Source: Actinoallomurus sp963850195 (GTDB lineage: Bacteria > Actinomycetota > Actinomycetes > Streptosporangiales > Streptosporangiaceae). From it: a stretch of DNA of 64,000 nucleotides. A program made the position numbers and the translations under genes. The notes beneath the pieces were generated by a model, which saw nothing but the letters and a program-made list of their open reading frames with translations, made no database searches and was not told the origin of the DNA. Of the stretch, positions 34,733 to 44,885 are shown in pieces. Each line of letters opens with the position of its first letter. Positions within the stretch are counted from its first letter, which is position 1. The stretch spans positions 558,001 to 622,000 of the forward strand of contig CAWKKD010000004.1 in NCBI GenBank assembly GCA_963850195.1. Direction: 5' to 3'.

Positions 34733-37700
34733 CGGCCTCGCGCCTCGTCCACCGCCGCGCCGAGTGCGGCCACGGTGGGCCGCTCGAACACCACGCGCAT
34801 GGGCAGCTCCACGCCGAAGGACTCCCGCAGCCGGCTGAGCGTGCGGGTGGCCAGCAGCGAGTGCCCGCCCAGGTCGAAGAAGTCGTCGTTCGCGCCGACG
34901 CGCCGCAGCCCGAACAGCTCGGCCCACACCGCGGCGACGGCGCGTTCGGCGGCCGTACGGGGCGGGACGTAGTCGGACGTAACGGACTCGGGCAGTGACA
35001 GGGCCTTGCGGTCCAGCTTGCCGCTGGAGGTCAGCGGCAGCGCGTCGAGCCAGACGATCGCGGTGGGCACCATCGCGGCGGGCAGGCGGTCGCGCAGCCA
35101 GCGGTCCAGGTCGGGCCGCTCTCCGTCCGCCACGAGGTACGCGGCCAGCTCCAGCTCGCCTCGGCCGGTGTCGACCCCGAGCACGGCGGCCCGCCGGATC
35201 GCCGGGTGGCCGAGCAGCGTCGCCTCGATCTCCCCCGGCTCGACCCGCCGTCCGCGGATCTTGACCTGGTGGTCGACGCGGCCGAGGTACTCCAGCATGC
35301 CGTCGTCGCGGTACCGGCCCAGGTCCCCGGTACGGTAGAGCCGCCCGCCACCAGGGTCGGACGGGTCGGGCACGAAGCGCTCGGCGGTCAGGTCCGGCCG
35401 CCCGAGATAGCCCCGCGCCAGCGGGAGGCCGCTCAGGCAGATCTCGCCGGTGACGCCGGCCGGGACGGCGCGCAGCAGCTCCGGGTCCAGGACCCGTACG
35501 ACGGCGTTGGCGATCGGTGTTCCGATCGGCACGACGTCCATGCCGGGCCGGCACGGGGCGGCGGTGACGTCGATCGCCGCCTCGGTCGGGCCGTAGAGGT
35601 TCTCCAGCCGTGCCTCGAGCCGCTCGTGGAAGCGGTCGACCAGGTCGGGCGGCAGCGCCTCACCGCTGCACACGACGAGCCGTAGGTCCGTGCGGTCGCC
35701 CGCGTCCGGCTCGTCGAGGTACGCGCGCAGCGCCGGCGGCACGAAGTGGACGACCGTCACGCCCTCGTCGCGCACCAGGCGTACGAGCCGGGCGCTGTCG
35801 CGGTGCGCGCCGGGCGGCGCCATCACCAGGGTCGCGCCGCTGATCAGCGGCCACCACAGCTCCCAGCCGGACACGTCGAAGCCGATCGCCGTCTTGTGCA
35901 GGACGCGGTCGGCGGCGGACAGCCGGTAGGCGTCCTGCATCCAGAGCAGCCGGTTGCGCAGCGCCGCGTGCGTGATCATCGCGGCCTTGGGCGCACCGGT
36001 CGAGCCGGACGTGTACATGGCGTACGCGAGGTTCGCGCCGGTCACCTCGGCCTCCGGGTGCGCGGCCTCTCCGGTCGCGTCGGCGGGCACGACCGTACCG
36101 GCGAACCCCGGCACCGGGGCGGCGCCCGGCTCGGCGATCAGCACGCGGGCGCCGCTGTCGCGCGCCATGCCGCCACGGCGTTCGGGCGGGTCGTCGGGAT
36201 CCAGCGGCACGTAGCAGCCGCCGGCCTTCAGCGTGCCCAGCAGCGCCGCGACCAGGCGGTAAGACCGCGGCACACAGACGAGCACCCGGTCCTCGGGCTC
36301 CACACCCGCGGTACGCAGCCGGTGCGCGAGGTCCGTGGCGTGCCGGTCCAGCTCGGCGTAGGTGACCTCGCGGGCGCCGTCGCGTACGGCGGTCGCGCCG
36401 GGCTCGCGTGCGGCCTGCGCGGCGAACAGGCCGTGGACGGTGTCCGCGCCCTCGTACGCGACGCGGGGCCCGGTGCCCATCGCGGTGACCCGGCGCTCCT
36501 GCGCCTCGTCCAGCACGCCCCACGCGCGCAGCGGACGGGACGGTTCGGCGCCGACGAGGTCGATCGTCCGGTACCAGCCGCCGAGCAGGGCGCGTACGGC
36601 GTTCGCGGTGAAGCGTCGCGGGTCGTAGCCGACGTGGCCCTCGACGTACGTGCCGTGGTCGAGCAGCTGGAGCTCGAGCTCGGCGCCGGTCCGGTAGCCC
36701 GGCAGCATCGCCTGGTACTCCACGGCGTGACCGGCCATCTCGAGCCGCTGCGGCAGGCCGCCGCGCCGGTAGCCGAAGACCACGCTCGGCCGCCACGGGG
36801 CCAGCCCGGCCCGGCGCCGGAGCGCGGACACCGGGTACGCGCGCAGCGCGAACGCCGCCCGCGTCCGCCGCGACACGTCGTCCAGGAACGCCCCGAAGTC
36901 CGCGCCGGGCTCCGGGGCGAGCGCGAGGGGCACCTCGTTGACGAAGACGCCCGCGGCCTCGGCGAACTCCGCCGGGCGCGTGCTCATCGGCACCCCGATC
37001 GCGGGCACCGGGGACCGGGTCGCGGCGGCGTACCCCGCCAGAGTGGCCGCGAAGCTCGCGAGCAGCGCGGCGTGCCGGCTGGTCCCGGCGGCCTCGGCGA
37101 CCTTCGCGAGACCGGCGAGCCGCCCGGCCTCCAGGCGTACCGTGATCGGGGCGGCGGCCGTTCCGGTGGGGCCGTCGGCCAGGAGGTCGGACAGGGCGAC
37201 CGGGTCGGCCGCGAGGATCTCCCGCCAGCCGTGCGGCGGCGGCGCGTCGAGGATCCGGCGTTCGTGCCGTACGTAGCGGCCGTAGCCGGGTACGGGGCCG
37301 ATCTCCGCCCGCCGTCCGGCGAGCCGGGCCTCGTAGCAGCGGATCAGGTCGCGCGCCGCGATGTCGCGGGACATCCCGTCGAACACCAGGTGGTGGAAGA
37401 CCGCGACCACGCCGTCGTCGGGGGCCAGCCCGAAGCGGAACAGCGGCCCGTTCTCGAGGTCGAACGGCGCGGCCGGGCGGACCTCGGTCCCCAGGTCGAT
37501 GGCACGTTCCAGGTCCGTGAGGCCGTACCGGACGCGGACCGGTTCCCCGTCGCGCTCGGCGAACCGTGACAGCAGGTCGGGATGGGCGGCCACCAGGTCC
37601 GCGCAGGCCTGCCGCAGGACACCGGGGTCGACGGCGCCCCGCACACGCAGCCGGAATGCCAGGTGAGGGCCGTTGCCGTGAGCGTCAAGCCGTTCCGCAT

Positions 37701-37785
37701 ACCACAGATCACGCTGTATTTGCGAGCAGTCGGCCAGACCTCCGGATCGCCCCTCCGCACCGATCCGGAGTTGATCCACATTCAC
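34729..37785 (-). CDS. NRPS module C-A-PCP, predicted serine-activating
   Basis: A 1018-residue first module. C domain (about 20-430) has an intact HHLVFDGMS. A domain (about 450-930) shows YTSGSTGAPK, FDVSGWELWWPL, YGPTEAAIDVT and LYRTGDLGRY. PCP has GGHSLLATR with Ser976. Pocket residues read from these segments are D-V-W-H-V-S-L-I-D, a typical serine code. Because the protein begins with a C domain, it expects an upstream acyl donor, probably from the A-PCP protein. GTG 37785 is the first start, without a strong ribosome site. It is the first gene of the three-gene coupled unit; a hairpin at 37860-37890 separates it from the gene upstream. Confidence 0.92.
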
Positions 37786-37859
37786 GGCGGGCAGCCTAGT
37801 TAGGTGGCCTCCAGAATGGATGGATTCACCCGAAATCAGCCTTGCGGTCGACCGGTGCC

Positions 37860-37890
37860 GCGTTCCGGGACCCCGAGGATCCCGGAACGC
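37860..37890 (-). terminator. Terminator between the DUF3103 gene and the NRPS operon
   Basis: GCGTTCCGGGA (37860-37870) and TCCCGGAACGC (37880-37890) form a perfect 11-bp stem with a 9-base loop, 11 bp after the DUF3103 stop. It should keep transcription of that gene out of the NRPS operon that begins at 37785. Confidence 0.75.
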
Positions 37891-37900
37891 GGCGGCGGGG

Positions 37901-39010
37901 TCAGAGCTCGGACACCCAGTAGGGCGAGATGTCCATCGTGCCGTTGCCGGCCGCGCCGGTCAGCGAGCCGCTGCTCGTCGTGCCCAGCGTGTACCAGGAG
38001 TCGACGTAGTCCGGGTCGTTGGTCCACCACGACGACGGAATGGCTCCGAGGATCGCGTTGACCAGCGGGATGTACACGCCCTGGTCCGTGACCGTGAGCA
38101 GCGCGTCCGCGATGGCCGTGGCGAGCGCCTGGTAGTTGGTGTCGCCGTCGTCCTCCATCATGACGACGTCGGCCAGGTTGTACTTGTACGCCTGGTACCC
38201 GACGATGATCTGGTTCGGGTAGTACGTGGTGCCGTCGTTGTCGAGGTACGGCATCTGCACGATGTTGATGGCGGCCTTGCCGTCGAGCCCGAAGCCACCG
38301 ACGATGCTGTAGATCTCGGCGTCGCCCTCGATCCAGGGCTCCTCGTCGTCGTTGAGCCGGATCGAGTTGATCTTGTTGGCCCAGTAGCCACCGGCGTCCG
38401 CGGTCTTGGCCGTCGCCTTGGGCGCGGCCTTGACGCCCTGGCGGGCGAGCGTGCTGCGCATGAGGTTCAGGCCCAGCGGCAGCGCCTTGGCGACGTCGAC
38501 GTCCACCACGAGCACGGGCCGGGAGGGCGCCTTCAGCGGGTCGAGGAGGAGCTTGCCTCCATTCGGGTCGTAGGCGGTCACCGCGACCCGCCCGGCCGAC
38601 TTGTCGTCGGTGGGCGCCGCCGCGACCAGCGGCACCTCGCCGCGCGACAGGGCCGCGCGCGCCCCGGCGTTCGCCAGGCGCAGCCGCAGGATCGAGCCGC
38701 TCGTCGCGGGCAGGCCCTTGGCCGCGAGGACGCCGCTGTTGGCGGACAGCGCATCCTTGGCCAGGGTCGTACCGGACTCGAGCTTCAGCAGGTCGGCCGG
38801 CGCGGACGCGACGGACGACGTGATCCGCGCCCGTACGGCCTTGTCGGCCAGGTCACCGGCGACCTCGGAGGCGAGGTGGTCGGTGATGGTGAATACCTTG
38901 CTCGGGGTGGGGCTGGCCGAGGGCGCGGCGGCGGGGACGGCCTCGGCGGTTCCGGCGGCCATGGCGAGCACGGCCGCCGCGGCCAGCGTGGTTCTGAGGA
39001 CTCGAATCAC
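37901..39010 (-). CDS. Secreted DUF3103-family protein
   Basis: A 369-residue exported protein of unknown function. The signal peptide is MIRVLRTTLAAAAVLAMAAG followed by AEAVPAAAP. The C-terminal half (GGYWANKINSIRLNDDEEPW, AEIYSIVGGFG, DPDYVDSWYTL) is acidic and aromatic, as in DUF3103 proteins. No catalytic motif is recognised. GTG 39010 is chosen because AAGGAG precedes it and it starts the signal peptide directly; the longer upstream frame is not credible. It stands alone, with a hairpin after it and a 300-bp gap before it. Confidence 0.7.
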   Translation of the reverse strand: MIRVLRTTLAAAAVLAMAAGTAEAVPAAAPSASPTPSKVFTITDHLASEVAGDLADKAVRARITSSVASAPADLLKLESGTTLAKDALSANSGVLAAKGLPATSGSILRLRLANAGARAALSRGEVPLVAAAPTDDKSAGRVAVTAYDPNGGKLLLDPLKAPSRPVLVVDVDVAKALPLGLNLMRSTLARQGVKAAPKATAKTADAGGYWANKINSIRLNDDEEPWIEGDAEIYSIVGGFGLDGKAAINIVQMPYLDNDGTTYYPNQIIVGYQAYKYNLADVVMMEDDGDTNYQALATAIADALLTVTDQGVYIPLVNAILGAIPSSWWTNDPDYVDSWYTLGTTSSGSLTGAAGNGTMDISPYWVSEL

Positions 39011-39313
39011 AAGCCTCTCCTTCCATCTCGCTTCCGCGCCAGGGGCAGAGGGGTCCTGGTCACGGAGGGGCGGACGAGATGGGCTCATCGTGACAAACAT
39101 TGCGACAAAAGGAAAGGCTAATTGTTGACCATTACTAAAATCGCGCTTCGTGGCAGCGATCGGTTTGTTACACAGCGGAGTCAACTGCTGGCGGGCGGCG
39201 GATCCGCCATTGTGTACGGCCGGCATAGGGCGATAAAAACGATGCGATCGGCCCGCACTAATAGCCGATTGATGGGCCTTCGATAGCGGCTAAAGCAGCG
39301 CTGATCGCACCGA
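39011..39313. other. 303-bp intergenic gap, promoter region of the DUF3103 gene
   Basis: No gene seen. The part near 39110-39140 and 39230-39300 is less GC-rich than its surroundings and should hold the promoter for the leftward DUF3103 gene. A 12-bp palindrome GGCGGATCCGCC occurs near 39196. No clear terminator was found for the amidohydrolase that ends at 39314. Confidence 0.4.
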
Positions 39314-40945
39314 TCAGGCGTCCGGGGCGGCGAAGACCCGCTCGCCGCCGACGAAGGTCTGCAGCACGCGCGTCCCGGCGATCGCGCCGGCCGGGCCCGC
39401 GAACGGGTCGCGGTCGAGGACGACCAGGTCGGCCAGGTTGCCCGGGGCGATCGTGCCGGTGTCGTCGAGGTGGTTCACGTACGCGCCGCCCGCGGTGTAG
39501 GCGGCGAGCGCGGTGCCGAGGTCGATCCGCTGGCCGGGCAGGAACGCCGGCACGTCCTCACCGGCGTCCGGGAGCCGCCGGTTCACCGCGACGTGCATGC
39601 CCTCGATCGGGTCGGCGCTGCTGACCGGCCAGTCGCTACCGGCCGCGAGCGTGGCACCGGCCCGGAGCAGGTCGCCGAACGGGTATTGGTGCGCGGCGCG
39701 CTCGGCGCCGAGGAACGGGATGGTCAGCTCGTCCATCTGCGGTTCGTGCGCCGCCCAGAGCGGCTGGAGGTTGGCGGTGGCGCCGAGCGTACGGAACCGG
39801 GGCACGTCATCGGGGTCGACCACCTGGAGGTGGGCGAGGTGGGGCCGGGTGTCGGTCCAGCCGTTGGCGCGCCGCGCCGCCTCGACCGCGTCGAGCGCCT
39901 CGCGTACGGCGCGGTCGCCGAGCGCGTGGAAGTGGACCTGGAAGCCGTGCGCGTCGAGCTCGGTGACGTACGCGGCCAGCGCCTCGGGCTCGACGAAGGA
40001 GATGCCGCTGCCGCCGGAGGAGCAGAGGTACGGGCCGAGCATCGCGGCGGTGTGGTTCTCGGCGATGCCGTCCTGCATGATCTTCACGCTGGTCGCGCGC
40101 AGCCGTCCGGCGGTCAGCCGTTCGCGCTGCTCGAGCAGCTCGGGGATCTGCTCGGCGCCGCGCTCGCGGTCCCACCACAGCGCGGCCACGACGCGCGCGG
40201 TCAGCGTGCCGTCGCGCACGGCGGTGAGGTAGGCGGGTCCACCGTCGGCGGTCAGCGGGTTGGCGCCGACGATCGCGTCCTGCCAGGCCGTGATCCCGTA
40301 CGAGTGCAGCAGCGCCTGGGCCCGCAGCAGCCCCGCGACGAGCTCGCCCGCGGTGGGGCGCGGCACGAGGTCGCCGACCAGCCGCATCGCGCCCTCCTGC
40401 AGCATCCCGGAGGGGCCGCCTACGGCGTCCCGCTCGATGCGCCCGTCCGCGGGGTCGGCGGTGCCCGCGGTCAGCCCGGCCAGCTCCAGGGCCCGCGTGT
40501 TGGCCCAGGCCCCGTGGTGGTCGCGGTTGACGAGGTACGCGGGCCGGTCCGCGACCACGTCGTCGAGCTGCTCGCGGGTCGGCGTGCCGCCGGGGAAGGT
40601 CTCCATCGACCAGCCGCCGCCGGTGATCCACGGCAGGTCCGGGTGCGCGTCGGCGTACGCCCGGATCCGCCGCCGGTACTCCTCCAGGGTCACCGCGCCG
40701 CTGAGGTCGCACTGGCCCAGTTCCGTACCGGCGCCGGCCGGGTGGACGTGCGCGTCCTGGAAGCCGGGCACGAGCAGCCGCCCGGCCAGGTCGACGACCT
40801 CGGTGGAGGCCCCGATGAGCTCCCGCACCTCGTCGTGGCCGACCGCGACGATCCGCTCGCCGCGTACGGCGACGGCCGTCGCACGGCTGCGCGCGGCGTC
40901 GACGGTGTGCACCGGGCCGCCCGTGAAGACGAGGTCGGCGTCCAT
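39314..40945 (-). CDS. Amidohydrolase of the YtcJ-like family
   Basis: A 543-residue metal-dependent amidohydrolase. Metal ligands are in GFQDAHVHP near residue 60; a later His is in FQVHFHALGD and another in RPHLAHLQVV. Catalytic Asp is probably in LAAGSDWPVSS. The C-terminal composite beta domain ends GNLADLVVLDRDPF. This YtcJ-type group is broad: members cleave amides or N-substituted formamides, often with unknown natural substrates. ATG 40945 follows GAGAGGAA. It lies downstream of the aldolase/SDR gene and a decayed oxidoreductase fragment on the same strand; a functional link is not evident. Confidence 0.88.
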   Translation of the reverse strand: MDADLVFTGGPVHTVDAARSRATAVAVRGERIVAVGHDEVRELIGASTEVVDLAGRLLVPGFQDAHVHPAGAGTELGQCDLSGAVTLEEYRRRIRAYADAHPDLPWITGGGWSMETFPGGTPTREQLDDVVADRPAYLVNRDHHGAWANTRALELAGLTAGTADPADGRIERDAVGGPSGMLQEGAMRLVGDLVPRPTAGELVAGLLRAQALLHSYGITAWQDAIVGANPLTADGGPAYLTAVRDGTLTARVVAALWWDRERGAEQIPELLEQRERLTAGRLRATSVKIMQDGIAENHTAAMLGPYLCSSGGSGISFVEPEALAAYVTELDAHGFQVHFHALGDRAVREALDAVEAARRANGWTDTRPHLAHLQVVDPDDVPRFRTLGATANLQPLWAAHEPQMDELTIPFLGAERAAHQYPFGDLLRAGATLAAGSDWPVSSADPIEGMHVAVNRRLPDAGEDVPAFLPGQRIDLGTALAAYTAGGAYVNHLDDTGTIAPGNLADLVVLDRDPFAGPAGAIAGTRVLQTFVGGERVFAAPDA

Positions 40946-40962
40946 CGCGATGTTCCTCTCGG

Positions 40963-41231
40963 TCAGTGCCACCCGAGCTCGGCGTAGAGCGCCGCGCGGG
41001 CCCGGGCGAAGTCCTCCCGTGAGATTACGGCGCCCGCGTGCCGGCCCGACGCGACCGGCTCGTCGTGGAAGCGCGCGGGAAGCCCGGCGCCGAGCACGGT
41101 GTCGAGGTCGTCGACGCCGAGGTTCCAGCCGAGGGAGGGGACCTGGGCCCAGCCCGCCTGAGCCGCGCACGGGCGAGGCCGCGCCGGCCGGGCCCGAAGG
41201 ACCCGCCGGTCAGGTCGATGGTGAGCGGCAT
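40963..41231 (-). pseudogene. Remnant of an aldehyde ferredoxin oxidoreductase-like gene
   Basis: The last 40 or so codons read LPARFHDEPVASGRHAGAVI then SREDFARARAALYAELGWH. This resembles the C-terminal end of aldehyde ferredoxin oxidoreductases ('LP.RF.EEP...G..KG..I...F......YY..RGW'). A second frame just upstream, from ATG 41231 with GGGGGA before it, gives MPLTIDLTGGSFGPG, like a family N-terminus. The two ends lie in different frames and the several hundred residues between them are missing, including all cofactor-binding sites. I read this as a deleted and frameshifted relic. A short real gene is the alternative. Confidence 0.35.
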
Positions 41232-41275
41232 ACGGGGTCCCCCGTGGCAGGCGTGAGACCCGCATCATGCCCGGC

Positions 41276-43243
41276 TCAGATGACGCGCTCGTTGCCGCCG
41301 TCGATCGGGATGTGCGCCCCGGTGACCGTCGCGTACCGGCTGGAGCACAGGTCGGCGACGATCGCGGCGACGTCGGTGCTGCGGATCTCGACGCCGAGCA
41401 GATTGCGGCGGCGGTACTCCTCCGGCGTCAGCCCGTAGCGCGCGGCGCGCTCGGCGATCAGCTCCTCGGTCCACAGGCCCGTGTCGAACACCGCGTCCGG
41501 GTGGACCGTGTTGACGCGGATGCCGTCGCGGGCCCACTCGAGCGCGGCGACGCGAGCGAGCTGGGTGACCGCGGCCTTCGACGCCGAGTAGGCGCTGACG
41601 CCGGGGCCGGGCGCGGCGGCGTTCTTGGACCCGACGACCACGACGCGCCCGCCGCCGGGAGCGATGGCGAGGTAGGGGTGCAGCAGCCCGAACAGCGACG
41701 CGACGCTGTCGGCGTTGACGCGCATCACGGCCTGCCAGGCGGCCGGGTCGTGCTCGGCGATCGGGGCGTTCCGGCCGAGGATGCCCGCCGCAGCGACGAC
41801 CATGTCGATGCCGCCGAAGCGCTCGACACCGGCGCTGATGGCGTCGGTGAGCGCGCCCGGGTCGGTCACGTCGACCGCGACCCCGTGGTAGTCGGCGCCG
41901 TCGTGGACGTCCGCGACCGCCGTGTCGATGTCCACGCCGACCACGGCCGCACCGCGGGCGACCAGCTCGCGGGCGATCGCCCGGCCGATGCCGGAGGCGG
42001 CGCCGGTCACGAGCGCGACCTCGCCGGCGAGCTGCGGCGGCGGGCCCTTGCGCTTCAGCTTGGCCTGCTCCAGCTCCCAGTACTCGGCCTCGAACGCGCG
42101 CGAGGGCTCGAGCGTGCGGAAGCCGCCGAGCTGCTCCGCGCGCTCGATCACGTCGATCGTGTGCTCGTAGATGTCGCGAACGATCCCGGCGTCACGCGCG
42201 CGGCGCCCCGCCGACAGGAACCCCAGCTCGGCGTCCAGGACCACGCGCGGCGCGGGGTCGAGCATCGTCACCGGCGTACGCGCGGTCGGGGCGTGCTCCT
42301 GGAAGTAGCGCTCGTATTCGGCCACGTAGGCGGCCACGTCGCGCCCCAGCATCGGGACCCGCTTGGTGTGGATGATGTGGTCCGGCGTGAGCGGCCCGCG
42401 CGTGGCGATCGAGGCCAGCTCCGGGTGCGCGCGGAAGGAGTCCGAGGCCGGCGTGTTGTGTCGCGCGACGATCATCGGCGCGCCCGCGGCGCGGGAGATC
42501 TCGGCGCGCAGCCGGGCCAGCTCGAGCGGTATGAACGCCGCGGCCTCGCCCGAGGTACGCGCGGGCGGCGTCGTGTGCGCCGCGAGGTGGTCCTCGGCGG
42601 CGGTGACCGCGGACACGTGGCGCTCGTAGGCCTCCCGCGCGGTGGCGCCGAACGTGAACAGGCCGTGGTTTACCAGCACCATCGCCTCGACACCCTCGAG
42701 ACCCTGACGCTCGATCTCCACCACGCAACGGCGTACGAGGTCGAAGCCCGGCATCACGTAGGGAATGACGATCGCCCGGTCGCCGAAGATCTCCCGTACG
42801 CGCGCCTCGGCGTCGACCGCGTCGGTCGTCGCGAGGATCGCGTCCGCATGGCTGTGCAGCACGTGGTCGTACGGGAGGATGGCGTGCAGCAGGGCCTCCA
42901 CCGACGGGGCCGGTGCGCCCGGGTCGAGGCGGGCGCTGAGCAGCTCGCGCACCATCTCCGCGTCGCTCATCGAGGTGAGCCTGACCAGCTCCTGCAGACG
43001 CTCGATCCGCAGCGGCGTGAACCCCTCGGCCTCGATCGTCGCGAGGTCCCACCCGCTGCCCTTGACGTGCAGCGTCGCGACCTTCTCGCCGGTGATGTCG
43101 GCGGTCGTCGTCTTCACGGAGGTGTTGCCCCCGCCGTGCAGGACGAGCGAGGTGTCGCGCCCGAGCAGCCGCGAGGCGTACACGCAGAGGCCGACCTCGC
43201 CGTCTCTCGTGCCGGCCTCCGCAGGATCCCAGAGGTTACGCAT
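41276..43243 (-). CDS. Bifunctional aldolase / short-chain dehydrogenase (rhamnulose-1-phosphate aldolase/lactaldehyde dehydrogenase type)
   Basis: A 655-residue fusion. The N-terminal half is a class II aldolase/adducin domain with metal-binding HSHAD and a later VNHGLFTFG. The C-terminal half is an SDR with the TGAASGIG nucleotide loop, AAAGILGRN, catalytic YSASK and a C-terminal GAHIPIDGGNERVI. Such fusions in actinomycetes and proteobacteria act in L-rhamnose (or related deoxysugar) breakdown. They cleave rhamnulose-1-phosphate and oxidise lactaldehyde. No rhamnose isomerase or kinase gene is nearby, so the substrate is not certain. ATG 43243 follows GGAAGGG; an earlier in-frame start at 43279 is not needed. 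Confidence 0.88.
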   Translation of the reverse strand: MRNLWDPAEAGTRDGEVGLCVYASRLLGRDTSLVLHGGGNTSVKTTTADITGEKVATLHVKGSGWDLATIEAEGFTPLRIERLQELVRLTSMSDAEMVRELLSARLDPGAPAPSVEALLHAILPYDHVLHSHADAILATTDAVDAEARVREIFGDRAIVIPYVMPGFDLVRRCVVEIERQGLEGVEAMVLVNHGLFTFGATAREAYERHVSAVTAAEDHLAAHTTPPARTSGEAAAFIPLELARLRAEISRAAGAPMIVARHNTPASDSFRAHPELASIATRGPLTPDHIIHTKRVPMLGRDVAAYVAEYERYFQEHAPTARTPVTMLDPAPRVVLDAELGFLSAGRRARDAGIVRDIYEHTIDVIERAEQLGGFRTLEPSRAFEAEYWELEQAKLKRKGPPPQLAGEVALVTGAASGIGRAIARELVARGAAVVGVDIDTAVADVHDGADYHGVAVDVTDPGALTDAISAGVERFGGIDMVVAAAGILGRNAPIAEHDPAAWQAVMRVNADSVASLFGLLHPYLAIAPGGGRVVVVGSKNAAAPGPGVSAYSASKAAVTQLARVAALEWARDGIRVNTVHPDAVFDTGLWTEELIAERAARYGLTPEEYRRRNLLGVEIRSTDVAAIVADLCSSRYATVTGAHIPIDGGNERVI

Positions 43244-43360
43244 GTGCCCATCCCTTCCGCCGGGAGTCCCCCGTGCCACTCTGCTCCGTGACGATGCTGC
43301 CGATCGGCGCTCGCGTCGTCCTCAAGGATCCCCTGTCCCGGCAGCTCGCGTGAAACAACG

Positions 43361-43400
43361 GGGCGGCCCCATGATCACCGAGGTGATCATGGGGCCGCCC
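43361..43400 (-). terminator. Terminator of the secreted cadherin-like gene
   Basis: A perfect 18-bp inverted repeat (GGGCGGCCCCATGATCAC at 43361-43378, complement at 43383-43400) with a CGAG loop. It lies 18 bp after the stop of the gene ending at 43419. Confidence 0.8.
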
Positions 43401-43418
43401 TGGGTTCGGTCGGTTCGG

Positions 43419-44825
43419 CTAGCCCGCGGTCGGGCAGGGCGGCGTTCCGAAGACGACGCCATCGATGAAGTTGCCGAGGGCCGGGCTGCCACCGGTGGCC
43501 GACACCGACTCGAAGGCGAAGCGCGTGACGGTCTGTCCCGGCGGGACGACGTACACGCCCGTGTAGTGGCGCCAGGCGGTGTCGTCGTCGGAGATGTCCG
43601 ACTGAGCCGAGGTCGCGCCGGGTGCGCCGATGAGCACCCGCATGACGTCGGTGCCCAGGCGGCCTCGGTGGTACAGCGACCAGGTCAGCCGGGTTCCCGG
43701 CACGGTGGGCAGATCCTGGTAGAGCGTGGAGACCTGGTTGGCGTTGAGTTCGGCGAACTGCCCGCCGTCGGCCGCCGGTACGGCACCGGGCCCTTGGCCG
43801 CTACGCCAGAACTCCAGTTTGCCGTCGGTGGCGGTGGTGCGCCAGCCGACGCCGGGGTTGGTGGAGGCGTCGGGGATGCCGTAGTCGATCGTGGCCACGG
43901 GCGGTGCTTCGAAGCTGCCGTTGACCAGGTTGAGCGGCGTGTCGGTACAGGTGACGTCGACGGTGACCTTGGCGGTGCTGGTTCCGCAGTCGGTGGTGAC
44001 GGTGTAGGTGAACGTGTCGGTACCGGCGAAGCCCGGGGCAGGTGTGTAGACGACCCTGCCGCCGGAGATCGTCGCGGTACCGGCGGCCGGCCTGGTCACG
44101 CTGGTGATCGTCGGTGCGGTCGCGGTGTCGTTGGCCAGGACGGGCACGCTGACGGCGTTGCCCGGCGTCGTGGCGGTGTCGTCGGCGGCCCTGGTGGGCG
44201 AGATGGACTGCGGGTCGGCGATCTGGATCGGAGGAGCGGCGGTGTTGTTCCCGAGCTGGCCCGGGGCGGAGTTGTTGCTCCAGATCGAGACCGGCCGGAT
44301 GGTCATGCTCCGTCCGATGGTGCCTTGCTTGACCCGGAAGGTGATGACCTCCGCGGGGGCGTCGGCCTTACCGCCGGGCGAGGGGATCGTCAGGGTGGTG
44401 CCGCCGATGGTGCCGGCGCCGGACTTGCCGATCACGTCGGCGTGGGCCAGCAGCGAAGACAGGTCCCACGTGGTGCGGTACTGGGAGACCAGCCACGGCC
44501 ACTGCGCCGTGCGGTGCGCAAGCGTGAGGGTGGAGGTGCCGCCGGGTGCGATCCACCCTCCCCACAGGGACGGCGAGGTGGTGACGGAGACCGAGCCGCT
44601 GCCCAGCCGCATGCCGAGGGCGTTCTTCCAGTAGTAGTCGACGGGGTAGGCCGCCTGTCCCGGCCGTACGCACGGCGAGGCGGCTCGCGTGACGGCCTGC
44701 CGGGCCGTGGTGACGGCGTGCGCGCCGGTACCGGCCGCCACCTGCGTGCTCGCCGCTGCCAGCAGCGCCAGCAGGGCACAGGCGGGCGTGGTGAGCACGG
44801 ACCTTGTTCGCTGTGACATCAGCAC
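43419..44825 (-). CDS. Secreted multidomain protein with a cadherin-like/Ig repeat
   Basis: A 468-residue exported protein with an N-terminal hydrophobic signal (VLTTPACALLALLAAAST). Regions: a beta-rich N-terminal domain (YYWKNALGMRLGSGSVSV); a middle repeat typical of cadherin-like bacterial modules (ANDTATAPTITSV, YTPAPGFAGTDTFTYTV); and a C-terminal galactose-binding-like domain (NGSFEAPP, FAELNANQVSTLYQDLPTVP, FIDGVVF). This architecture suggests surface attachment or carbohydrate binding, not catalysis. GTG 44825 or ATG 44819 could be the start; AGGAG lies just upstream of both. It has its own strong terminator. Confidence 0.7.
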   Translation of the reverse strand: MLMSQRTRSVLTTPACALLALLAAASTQVAAGTGAHAVTTARQAVTRAASPCVRPGQAAYPVDYYWKNALGMRLGSGSVSVTTSPSLWGGWIAPGGTSTLTLAHRTAQWPWLVSQYRTTWDLSSLLAHADVIGKSGAGTIGGTTLTIPSPGGKADAPAEVITFRVKQGTIGRSMTIRPVSIWSNNSAPGQLGNNTAAPPIQIADPQSISPTRAADDTATTPGNAVSVPVLANDTATAPTITSVTRPAAGTATISGGRVVYTPAPGFAGTDTFTYTVTTDCGTSTAKVTVDVTCTDTPLNLVNGSFEAPPVATIDYGIPDASTNPGVGWRTTATDGKLEFWRSGQGPGAVPAADGGQFAELNANQVSTLYQDLPTVPGTRLTWSLYHRGRLGTDVMRVLIGAPGATSAQSDISDDDTAWRHYTGVYVVPPGQTVTRFAFESVSATGGSPALGNFIDGVVFGTPPCPTAG

Positions 44826-44885
44826 TGAGCTCCTGCTCTGTCATGAGGACGGACCTCGTAGATCAACTTCACAGCGGACGCTACC

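Noticed and set aside
34733..35554. An extension of the large NRPS frame upstream of ATG 34732
   Set aside because: It overlaps the real A and PCP domains of the first NRPS gene in another frame. The ATGA overlap marks the true start.
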